A stretch of 64,000 nt of DNA. Origin: VRUE01 sp963816785. GTDB lineage: Bacteria; Actinomycetota; Thermoleophilia; Solirubrobacterales; 70-9. Shown here one piece after another: positions 25,299-33,736 of the stretch. A model generated the notes under the pieces. The model made no database searches and was not told the DNA's origin. It saw nothing but the letters and a program-made list of their open reading frames with translations. Numbering within the stretch: position 1 is the first letter of the stretch; every line of letters begins with the position of its first letter. Position numbers and translations under genes: made by a program. The DNA lies in contig CAWFLL010000004.1 of NCBI GenBank assembly GCA_963816785.1, positions 1,116,001 to 1,180,000 of the forward strand, given 5' to 3'.

Positions 25299-26897
25299 AT
25301 GGCGAAGTGGGGAGTCCTGGCGGTCCTGGCGACCGCCCAGTTCCTGATGGTGCTGGATCAGGCGGTGATGAACGTCGCGATCTCCCAACTGGTCGAAGAC
25401 TTCGACACCACCGTGACGACGATCCAGATGGTGATCGCCCTCTACGCGCTGGTGATGGCCGGACTGATGCTGACCGGCGGCAAGCTCGGCGATCTCTGGG
25501 GACGGCGCCGCGCCTTTGCGATCGGACTCTGCATCTACGGGGTCGGTTCAGGTCTGACCGCTGCCTCCTGGAGCGTTCCCTCGCTGATGCTCGGCTGGTC
25601 GATCCTCGAGGGGATCGGCGCAGCGCTCGTCCTGCCGGCCCTGGTGGCGCTCGTCGCCAGCAACTACCAGGGCAGCGATCGCGCGATCGCCTACGGCGTG
25701 CTGGGCGGGGTCGCGGGCGCTGGAATCGCCGTCGGCCCGATTCTCGGCGGCTGGGTGACCACGGACTTCACCTGGAGGCTGGTCTTCGTCGGCGAGGTCC
25801 TCGTCGCGATCGGCATCCTGATCGGCACCCGCCTGATCCGGGAGCCCGACCGGGAGGGCAGTGCCCCGCGGCTCGACTGGGTCGGCAGCGTGTTGTCGGC
25901 TTCCGGGCTGGCGCTGATCGTGTTCGGCGTTCTGCAGGCGAGCAACTGGGGCTGGCTGAGGCCGCTCGACTCGCCGGTCGAGCCCTTCGGGTTCTCCCTG
26001 ACCCCGTTCGTGATCGCCGCCGGGCTGGTCGTCCTCGGCGGCTTCCGTGCCTGGGAGCGCCGCCGGGAGGAGCATGACCTGCCGCCGCTGGTCCACTTCC
26101 GCCTCTTCCGCATCACCGCCCTCAGGGGTGGGACGGAAATGCTGCTCGCCCAGAACCTGATCCTGATGGGGATCTTCTTCACGATTCCGCTCTACCTGCA
26201 GATCGTCCAGGGCCTTGACGCACTGGAAACCGGTGTGCGGATGCTGCCTGCCTCGGTCGGCCTGTTCATCACGGCGCTCGCCGGGTCGGCCCTCGCCTCC
26301 CGCTTCCCGGCCAGGACCCTGGTCCGGGCGGGGCTGCTCATCACCCTTGTCGCCACCGTGCTGCTGCTCGGCACCATCGATCCCCAGCTCGAGGACGGCG
26401 CCTTCCTGGTCGCGATGGGCGTGCTCGGGATAGGAATGGGCCTGATCGTCTCCCAGCTCGGAAACGTCGTCCAGTCTTCGGTCGGGGACAGCGATCGCAG
26501 CGAGGCGGGAGGGATCCAGAACACCGCGCAGCAGCTCGGCTCCTCGCTCGGAACGGCTCTGCTCGGCGCGATCGTGATCACCGGCCTGATCGCCGCCTTC
26601 TCCAACAACGTGGAGTCTGACCCGGCGATCTCCAGGCAGGTGAGCGACCAGGTCCAGGACAACCTGAGCTCCGGTGGGAGCTTCATCGCCGCTGATGAGG
26701 TGCGGAATATCGCGACCGAAGCGGGCCTCGACCCCAAGACCGTCGACGCGCTGGTGGACAATTACGAAGACGCGCAACTTTCGGCGCTGAAGACCGCGCT
26801 CCTCTTCGCTGCCTTTATTGTCGTCGCGGCTTTCTGGACCACCCGCAGGCTGCCGACCCGGCGCTTCGACGAACTGCAGGCGGAATTCAGCCGCTGA
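25299..26897 (+). CDS. MFS transporter, DHA2 (14-TM, EmrB/QacA-like) family
   Basis: 532 residues from ATG 25299 (MAKWGVLAVLATAQFLMVLD). Motif D1-like LDQAVMNVAISQLVEDF, A-motif GGKLGDLWGRRRAFAIGLCI and the antiporter C-motif AGAGIAVGPILGGWVTTDFTWR are in place. Fourteen hydrophobic segments, with the central two (LIVFGVLQASNWGW... FVIAAGLVVLGGFRA) characteristic of DHA2. An extracytoplasmic loop near residues 435-490 (NNVESDPAISRQVSDQVQDN) precedes the last helix. A proton-coupled multidrug efflux pump by family. Its 3' end overlaps the converging arsR-type gene by 11 bp. Confidence 0.9.
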   Translation: MAKWGVLAVLATAQFLMVLDQAVMNVAISQLVEDFDTTVTTIQMVIALYALVMAGLMLTGGKLGDLWGRRRAFAIGLCIYGVGSGLTAASWSVPSLMLGWSILEGIGAALVLPALVALVASNYQGSDRAIAYGVLGGVAGAGIAVGPILGGWVTTDFTWRLVFVGEVLVAIGILIGTRLIREPDREGSAPRLDWVGSVLSASGLALIVFGVLQASNWGWLRPLDSPVEPFGFSLTPFVIAAGLVVLGGFRAWERRREEHDLPPLVHFRLFRITALRGGTEMLLAQNLILMGIFFTIPLYLQIVQGLDALETGVRMLPASVGLFITALAGSALASRFPARTLVRAGLLITLVATVLLLGTIDPQLEDGAFLVAMGVLGIGMGLIVSQLGNVVQSSVGDSDRSEAGGIQNTAQQLGSSLGTALLGAIVITGLIAAFSNNVESDPAISRQVSDQVQDNLSSGGSFIAADEVRNIATEAGLDPKTVDALVDNYEDAQLSALKTALLFAAFIVVAAFWTTRRLPTRRFDELQAEFSR

Positions 26898-27228
26898 GGA
26901 TCGCGCCGAGCGCCACCAACTGCGACTCGATCCCGGCGCAGACGTTGTCGCAGAGATCGAGCACGGCAGGGTCGGCGATCCGGTAGAGCGAGCTGGTCCC
27001 CTGCTTGCGACGACTGACGAAGCCCTCGGCGAGAAGGGCGGAGAGATGCTTGGAGACGTTCTGCTGGGAGCTGCCGAGTGCCTCGGTCAGCTCCCCGACC
27101 GAGACCTCGCCGTGCTGCCGTAGCTGGTCGAGGATCCGCAGTCGCGTGGGGTCGGACAACGCCCGGAAGCGGCGGGCGATCAGATCGGCCGCGTCCTGAT
27201 CGAGGGGGCTCTTCATCTTCAGTGCCAT
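26887..27228 (-). CDS. ArsR-family transcriptional repressor
   Basis: 113 residues. A winged-helix DNA-binding domain: FRALSDPTRLRILDQLRQHG (helix 1-2), VSVGELTEALGSSQQNVSKH as the recognition helix, and the wing LLAEGFVSRRKQGTSSLYRI. The C-terminus LDLCDNVCAG holds two cysteines that could sense metal or redox state; the classical ELCVC motif of ArsR metal sensors is absent. Divergent from the DUF2892/MMPL genes with an AT-rich 69-bp region containing an inverted repeat between them; it probably represses itself and those genes. Confidence 0.9.
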   Translation of the reverse strand: MALKMKSPLDQDAADLIARRFRALSDPTRLRILDQLRQHGEVSVGELTEALGSSQQNVSKHLSALLAEGFVSRRKQGTSSLYRIADPAVLDLCDNVCAGIESQLVALGAILSG

Positions 27229-27248
27229 GTCTGCTATCCTACCAATCT

Positions 27249-27264
27249 ACAACTGTTAAGTTGT
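27249..27264. promoter_or_regulatory. Candidate ArsR operator
   Basis: ACAACT-GTTA-AGTTGT is a perfect inverted repeat within the only markedly AT-rich stretch of the neighbourhood, inside a larger CTACA...TGTAG arrangement (27247-27283). It lies between the divergent ArsR-type and DUF2892 genes, where an autoregulatory operator is expected. Confidence 0.5.
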
Positions 27265-27297
27265 TAAACTTGTAAAACTGTAGAAGGAAGGTTAGCG

Positions 27298-27570
27298 ATG
27301 TCGACGGTTGCCACTTCCCCCACTGCCAGCGGAACCCATACGGCCGCCGACGAGGCTCCAGCCCGCTGGCCGCTCGAGCGGGTCCTCTTCCTGATGGCGG
27401 GCACGATGACGGGCCTCAGCGCCCTTCTGAGCGCCGTCGTCAGCCCCTGGTTCCTGCTGCTGACCGGCTTCGTCGCCGTCAACCAGCTGGCCTTCGTCGT
27501 CTTCGGGAATTGCCCGAGCTCCTTGGTGCTGCGCCGCTATTTCGGCTTCCGGAGCGCGTCCGACCGATGA
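27298..27570 (+). CDS. DUF2892 (YgaP-like) small membrane protein
   Basis: 90 residues. A hydrophilic N-terminus is followed by two membrane helices, VLFLMAGTMTGLSALLSAVV and WFLLLTGFVAVNQLAFVVFG, and a Cys-Pro motif (GNCPSSLVLRRYFGF). This is the transmembrane domain of YgaP/DUF2892, where helices with a following 'CP' are standard. In other bacteria it accompanies rhodanese or ArsR-controlled sulfur/metal genes. The ATG is preceded by aggaagg. Its stop overlaps the MMPL start by 4 bp (ATGA), giving one operon under the ArsR-type regulator. Confidence 0.8.
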   Translation: MSTVATSPTASGTHTAADEAPARWPLERVLFLMAGTMTGLSALLSAVVSPWFLLLTGFVAVNQLAFVVFGNCPSSLVLRRYFGFRSASDR

Positions 27571-29744
27571 CCGACCTCGGGCCCGTCGGCCGAGTTGGCC
27601 GCTTCGCAGCGCGGCAGCCGCGCCGCATCTTCATCGCCTGGGCGCTCATCGCCATCGGCCTGGGCGTCCTCTCCCCCCGGGTCGAGTCGGCCCTCTCCGG
27701 CGCCGGCTGGCAGGCGAATGGTTCCGAGTCGGTGCAGGTCCGCGAGCGGATCGACCGGGCCTTCGCCGGCAACGGCGCATACGCGCTGCAGGTCGCGGTC
27801 CACTCGCAGAGCCTGACCGCGGCCGACCCCGCCTTCCGCCGTACCGTGGCAACGGCGGAACGGCTGCTCGCCGGCGACCCCGCCGTTCGAAACGTGACGC
27901 CGCCGCGCCCCGGCGTCTCGATCTCCCGCGACGGCCACACGGCGGTGATCCGTGCCGGAGCCGCCGAGGACGCGAACGGGATGGTGGCTGCCGCCAAAGA
28001 CCTCAAGGACCCGCTCGCCGCCACCGCTGCACCCGGCGTCGAGGTGAACCTGACCGGCGCCGCCGGCATGTGGTCCGACTTCAACGAAGCGAACAAAGAC
28101 GCGATGCTCAAGTCGGAGCTGATCTCCTGGCCGGTGACGCTGGCGATTCTGCTGCTTGCCTTCGGCTCGCTCGTCGCCGCCGGGCTGCCGCTGATGCTGA
28201 CGATCGTCGGCCTGATCGCCTCGGCAGGCGTTCTCTACCTGGGCACCAAGCTCGCGCCGATCTCGATCTGGGCGATGAACTTCGCCCTGATGTTCGCGCT
28301 GGCGCTGGGCATCGACTACGCCCTGTTCATCGTCATGCGCTTCCGCAGCGCCCTCTTCGGTCAGAACCTGCGACCCGTCGACGCCGTCGGCGCGACCATG
28401 GACACCGCCGGCAAGGCGGTCCTCTTCTCCGCGCTGACCGTGCTGATATCGCTCTCGGCGGTCCTGCTCGTCCCCAGTCCCGCCTTCCGCTCGGTGTCGC
28501 TGGGGATCATGATCTCGGTGCTCTTCGTGTTGGCGGCGACGCTGACCCTGCTGCCGGCGGTGCTGGCGAAGCTCGGCGACCGCGTGGACAAGCTGGCCCT
28601 GCCCTGGGCGCACTCAGGCGATCACCGATCGCCGCGCTTCGCGCGCTGGGCCGAGCGACTCTGGCGACGTCCGTTCCTCTACGGCGGCGCTGCGCTTGCT
28701 GCGCTTGTCCTGCTGTCACTTCCCGCTCTCGATCTGAAGACGGGAATGCCGTCGATCAAGGTCGTGCCCACCGGCGACCACTCCCGCCAGTCGGCTACGA
28801 ACAGGTGACCAGGGCCTTCGGCCCCGGGGCGCCGGGGGCGCTGCAGGTCGTCTCGCCACGCGCCGAGTACGGCCGGGTGGAGGCGGTGCTGAGCTCGGAT
28901 CCGGGAATCGCGGCGACGGTGCCGGGTCCGCGCAGGTGCCGGGAGGCTCGCCCTGACCGAGGCGATCCCCGCCAGCGGGCCCTCGACCTCCGCCCTCGGC
29001 GACACCGTCGACCGGCTGCGTGCAGAGCTGCCCGCCGGCGCACTGGTCGGTGGCCCGCCAGCCGAAAACCACGACCTCGAAGCCGCACTTACGACGAAGG
29101 CGCCGCTCGCTATCGGCGTCGTACTCGCGCTCGGCTTCCTGCTCCTGCTGATCGCCTTCCAGGCGCCCCTGATCGCCGCGATCGGCGTGCTGACCAACCT
29201 GTTCGCCACCGGCGCCGCCTTCGGCGTCGCCACGCTGATCTTCCAGGACGGCCACCTCTCCGGCCTGCTCGGCTTCGAATCGCAGGGCTTCCTCAACGCC
29301 TGGGGCCCGATCTTCTTCTTCGCGATGATCTTTGCGATCGCGATGGACTACACGGTCTTCCTGCTCTCCTCTGCGCGCGAGCACTGGGAGGAGTCGGGCG
29401 ATGCCCGGGCCGCAATGGTCGGCGGGCTTGCGCACTCCGGCCGAGTGATCCTCGCCGCCGGCGCGGTGATGGTCGCCGTCTTCTTCACCTTCGCCCTCTC
29501 GGGCCCGCTGCCGCCCAAGGAGATGGGCGTGATCCTCGGGGTCGCGGTGCTGCTCGACGCCTTCCTCGTGCGCCTGACCCTGGTGCCGGTCTTCCTACGG
29601 CTTGCGGGTTCGGCCGCCTGGTACCTGCCCGATTGGCTCGACCGCATCCTCCCGGACGTGCACTTCGGACACGGGGGCGCGGCAGACCAGCAGCGGGCAC
29701 AGGACTCCGCGCCAGTGAAGAAGGCGGGCGCGCTGACCGGCTAG
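27567..29744 (+). pseudogene. MMPL/RND-family transporter interrupted by two compensating frameshifts
   Basis: Frame 1 (27567-28808) gives the N-terminal half: GRFAARQPRRIFIAWALIAI, an external domain, then a five-helix membrane block with FALALGIDYALFIVMRFRSA. Near 28790 homology moves to another frame (GYEQVTRAFGPGAPGALQVV), and near 28925-28950 it returns to the original frame (LALTEAIPASGPSTSALGDT) through to LPDWLDRILPD at the end, including IFAIAMDYTVFLLSSARE, the second MMPL Asp-Tyr motif. Together ~725 residues, the normal size of actinobacterial MMPL transporters, which export lipids or drugs. Only ~45 residues are out of frame. Either an assembly error or a recent inactivation. Confidence 0.8.
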
Positions 29745-30199
29745 TCGGAGAGCTCGACGCGCTCGATCTTCTGCGGCTCGAGTGGACGGTCGGAGGCATC
29801 CGTCTCCGTGCCCTCGATCGCGTCGACGGCGTCCATGCCCTCGGTGACCCGGCCGAAGACGGTGTGCTTTCCGTCCAGCCACGGCGCGGCCTCGGTGGTG
29901 ACGATGAAGAACTGCGAGCCGTTCGTGTCGGGACCGGCGTTGGCCATTGCCAGCGCCCCCTTGACGACCTTGTTGTCGTTGATCTCGTCCTCGAAGGTGT
30001 AGCCCGGCCCGCCGGTGCCGGTCCCCTCGGGACAGCCTCCCTGGATCATGAAGTCGGGGATGACGCGGTGGAAGATGAGGCTGTCGTAGAAGCCGTCGGC
30101 GGCGAGCTTGCGGAAGTTCTCGACCGTCTTCGGAGCGTCCTCGTCGTGGAGCTCGAGCACGATCTCCCCGGCGCTGGTGTGGAGGGTCGCCTGCGACAT
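29741..30199 (-). CDS. Peptidyl-prolyl cis-trans isomerase, cyclophilin type
   Basis: 152 residues from ATG 30199. The cyclophilin core is complete: FYDSLIFHRVIPDFMIQGGC (catalytic Arg in FHRV, then the F-M-I-Q-G-G strand), MANAGPDTNGSQFFIVT and LDGKHTVFGRVTEGMD. No signal peptide or membrane segment, so a cytosolic enzyme that speeds proline isomerisation in folding proteins. The usual Trp of the cyclosporin pocket is present in TTEAAPWLDG. Its stop codon overlaps the end of the converging MMPL gene. Confidence 0.95.
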   Translation of the reverse strand: MSQATLHTSAGEIVLELHDEDAPKTVENFRKLAADGFYDSLIFHRVIPDFMIQGGCPEGTGTGGPGYTFEDEINDNKVVKGALAMANAGPDTNGSQFFIVTTEAAPWLDGKHTVFGRVTEGMDAVDAIEGTETDASDRPLEPQKIERVELSD

Positions 30200-30216
30200 C
30201 GGGCCCACCCTACCGC

Positions 30217-32478
30217 TCAACCGCTGACGCGGATGATCAGCGATGCGCGAGGCCCCGGTCGAGTACGGCCAGCGCTCCTCTGCGAGGGCGACCGCGCGGA
30301 AGCGGATCCTCGCCGTCCTGCTGACGTAGCGGAAGCGGTAGCTGACACGGAAGTGGCCACCGCGGTCGCTGCGGGCAAACAGGACCGGGCGCCAGCGGCG
30401 GGAGGCGGTCTCGTAGTACTGGATCGCGATCAGCTTGCCGCGGCGCGGCAGCGGCGCTCCCCGGGTCCGGACCCGGCCCCAGAAATGCACCGCCTGCCCG
30501 GTCTGCACCGTGCTCGGGGCGGCGTGGAGCCGGAGGCCCCCGCGGACCCGCAGGGACAGGCCGGGGCGGCGCGAGCCGTCGAGGCCCTCCTCGCCCCCGA
30601 AGCTGACGGTGATCCGCCGCGAGGGCCCGGGAGCCAACGGAAGCCGAAAGCCGCCATGGCGGCCGGTGCGGACCCGATCGACCCGGCGCCGGGCGAGAGC
30701 GCCGCGGGAGGGTCGCGAGACGACCCGCAGCCGGCGCCCCCCGAGGCCGGCGCCGTCGGCGGTGAGCAGCCGGCCGCTGAGGACGGCGCCGGCGCCGAAC
30801 GGAACCGTGAGCTGCGAGCCGCTGCGGCGGCGCCAGCGGAGCCGCGCGAAGAGACGAGTCCTGTCCCTCGCCGCGGCCGCCCGCGACACCTGCGGCCGAC
30901 GGCGACCTTGCGAAGCGCCATCTCGGTCCCGTCGGCGCGGCGCGTGGTCGAGGCCCGGTTGCCCGCCGCGTCGACCGCGTCGGCGCGGAAGAGATAGGTG
31001 CCCGGGTCCAGGTCGCGGGGAAGGCCCGCGAGGAGGCGGCCGGGGTCGGCGGCCTCGCTCGGCACGAGCCTGGTCGGCAGCTCGATCCACCGCTCGGCGC
31101 CGAGCCGCCGGTAGCTGATCTCCCCACCCTTTGGGCCCGAGTGAAGGTCGGTCAACGACAGCAGCGACCGAATCCGGCAGCTCGGGCCCCGGCTCACGGT
31201 CGGGTGACGGCCTCGAAGGCGACCCCGGGGGCGATGTTGTCGAACCGGAGCGGGACCTCGATCGCCGAGGAGGGGGCGTCGTTGCCGGCTTCGTCGCGCA
31301 GCCAGAGGCGCAGCGTGTAGGCACCAGGCGGACGGCACCGACCGGTCGGCGAGCGAAGCGACGTCCCGGCCCGGAGCGAGCTTGACGCCGGTGTCGAAGC
31401 TCGCCGGCCCAGTGATCCGCCAGTAGGCGCCCCAGATCGGGCTGGCTCGGCCCTGATCGGGGTTGGCCCAGGAGAGGTCGAAATCATCGACTCGCCGCCA
31501 ACCTTCCCCGCCCGCGAGCGCGGGACTGCGCGGGTGGGCGGGCGGGTTGTTGTCGATCAGGACCGTGCTCGGGGATACGCACCCGACGTTGCCGGCGAAG
31601 TCGGTCGCGCAATGGCCGAGCGCATGGGGGCCGTCGCTGAACCGGGTGGTGTCGACCGCGGCCGCGCCGGAGACGAGGGTCAGGCAGGGCTGCATCCGGG
31701 TGCCGCGCCACTCGCCGCTGATCAGCGCCTTCTGGCAGAGGTACTCGGTCAGCGCCACCCGCGTCCCATCGATCGAGGTCTCGCCGAAGCGGACGCCGCC
31801 GCCGCCGTCGTTCCCCCAGAACCCGACGCCCTGGACGCCGCGGCGCCAGCCTCCCGCGGTCAGCTCGCCGCCGATCCCCGCCGCCGGCGCCCCGTTGTCC
31901 TCGACGGTGATCGTCAGCGCCCGCACCGCCGACCACGAGCCCGGTTCGAGGCTGCACCACTTGCTCTCGGCTCGCGCGCAGAGGAGGCGGTCCTCGATCG
32001 CCGGGATCCCCGGCGAGAATCCGGCGACGAAGCCCCGCGGGCTGACGTCGGTCGCCGCCGCGATCGCGAACGGGGTGAACCCGCCGGGGGACATGGCGCC
32101 GATCCGCTGCTCGATCCCGTCGTGCAGCGCCTGCCACCAGGTACCGCTGACCCGGGTGATCGCGGTCCCCGGCGGCGCGTCCCAGCGCCAGCGCGCGAAG
32201 CGGGTGCCCGAGACAGTCTGCGCGGCCTTGGTGAAGCTCTTCACGTGGACCCCGGAGAACGGGTCGGCGCCGGGCGCCACCGCGCAGAAGGCGTCCGGTC
32301 GGAACTTGGCCCCGCCGGTCGTGTCGGCCCAACCCGCGTCGATCCCGACGTACCAGCCGCACTGGGCGACCGAGTACTTGCCGGCCTCCGCCTCGCGCGC
32401 GGCAAGCAGGAGGAGGGCGAGCGCCAGCGCCACCCCGAGCCCGACGATCCTCACCACTCCGCTGCGTGCGCCCGACAT
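30217..32478 (-). pseudogene. Secreted multidomain beta protein, broken by at least four frameshifts
   Basis: Starts at ATG 32478 behind a strong aaggaggg site with a signal peptide (VVRIVGLGVALALALLLLAA). The mature part begins KYSVAQCGWYVGIDAGWADT and stays in one frame to ~31340. Homologous sequence then switches frame near 31333 (GAYTLRLWLRDEAGNDAPSS), near 31170 (LHSGPKGGEISYRRLG), near 30890 (LTVPFGAGAVLSGRLLTADG) and near 30235, where RVSG-stop at 30217 gives the normal end. The C-terminal half is two Ig-like carbohydrate-type beta domains (RGKLIAIQYYETASRRWRPV). Such proteins are common exported proteins of this lineage. Real decay and assembly error cannot be told apart here. Confidence 0.65.
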
Positions 32479-32583
32479 CCACCCTCCTTCGACGACATCT
32501 GTTCGGGGGCCAAGGGCGCAGCGCCGAGATGTCTCCCCCATCGGGCCACCCTCCGGCAGTCGGGCTTTGAGAGAATGCGGGCG

Positions 32584-33732
32584 ATGAGTCTTCCGACCAA
32601 GGACCAGATCACCGAGCGCCTGCGCGTGGTGATCGACCCCGAGCTGCGGCGCTCAATCGTCGAGCTGGGAATGGTGCGCTCGATCGAGATCAGCGAGGGC
32701 GGCAGGGTCGAGGTCGTCGTCTCGCTGACCACGGCCGGCTGCCCGATCCGCTCCCACTTCGAACAGGCCGTCGCCCAGCAGGTGCGTGAGCTCGACGGGG
32801 TGACCGAGGTCGCGGTCGGCTTCGACGTCCTCTCAGACGAGGAGAAGGGGAGCCTGCAGAAATCGCTCGGACGCGGCCGGTTGCCGGAGGGGGCGCTGGC
32901 CCAGGTCAAGAACGTGATCTGCGTCGCCTCGGGCAAGGGCGGAGTCGGCAAGTCGACGATGACCGCCAACCTCGCCGCCGCGCTGACCGCCGAAGGCCAC
33001 GCCGCCGGGGCACTGGATTGCGACGTCTACGGCTACTCGATCCCCCGCATGCTCGGGGTCAACCGCAAACCCGATGTCAACGCCGAGCGCAAGATCCTGC
33101 CGCTCGAGGCGCCCGGTGGAGTCAAGGTGATGTCGATCGGCTTCTTCGTCGAGGAGAACTCCGCCGTCGTCTGGCGCGGGCCGATGCTGCACAAGGCGAT
33201 CCAGCAGTTCCTCGAGGACGTCGCCTGGGACGAGCTCGAGTACCTGCTGCTCGACCTGCCCCCGGGCACCGGCGACGTCTCGATGACCCTGGCGCAGCTG
33301 CTGCCCCAGGCCAAGTTCCTGATGATCACGACGCCGCAGCCGGCGGCCCAGTCGGTCGCCCGCCGCGGAGCAGAGTTGGCTTCCAAGTTCGACCTCGAGC
33401 TGCTCGGGGTGATCGAGAACATGTCCGGCTTCACGACGCCCGACGGGGAGCGCTTCACGATCTTCGGCGAGGGCGGCGGCCAGGCCCTCGCCGACGAGCT
33501 CGACGTGCCGCTGCTCGGCAAGGTGCCGCTCTCGGAGGCCCTGCGCGAGCACGCCGACTCGGGCTCGCCCCTGGTCACCGCCGAGCCCGACTCACCCGCC
33601 TCGCAGGCGATCCGCGATGCCGCCCGCGGAATCGTCGCCGCGACGCCGCAGGAGCTCCCGGTCCTCCAGGCGGCGCCGGCAGTCGCAGAGCCGCCTCCGG
33701 TCGGGGGCACCCCCCTTCCCGTCGTACAGTAG
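32584..33732 (+). CDS. apbC: Mrp/NBP35-family P-loop ATPase, iron-sulfur carrier
   Basis: 382 residues from ATG 32584 (an earlier ATG at 32575 sits too close to the gagag site). An N-terminal DUF59/FeS-assembly domain (ERLRVVIDPELRRSIVELGM) is fused to an Mrp ATPase with deviant Walker A ASGKGGVGKST (residues 115-125), DCDVYGYSIPRMLG, and YLLLDLPPGTGDVSMTLAQL. It binds and transfers Fe-S clusters to apoproteins. The CPxC motif seen in most Mrp proteins is replaced by TTPDG in ENMSGFTTPDGERFTIFGEG, as in other actinobacterial Mrp. The gene overlaps nothing and is followed after 4 bp by the beta-helix gene. Confidence 0.92.
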   Translation: MSLPTKDQITERLRVVIDPELRRSIVELGMVRSIEISEGGRVEVVVSLTTAGCPIRSHFEQAVAQQVRELDGVTEVAVGFDVLSDEEKGSLQKSLGRGRLPEGALAQVKNVICVASGKGGVGKSTMTANLAAALTAEGHAAGALDCDVYGYSIPRMLGVNRKPDVNAERKILPLEAPGGVKVMSIGFFVEENSAVVWRGPMLHKAIQQFLEDVAWDELEYLLLDLPPGTGDVSMTLAQLLPQAKFLMITTPQPAAQSVARRGAELASKFDLELLGVIENMSGFTTPDGERFTIFGEGGGQALADELDVPLLGKVPLSEALREHADSGSPLVTAEPDSPASQAIRDAARGIVAATPQELPVLQAAPAVAEPPPVGGTPLPVVQ

Positions 33733-33736
33733 GCGC

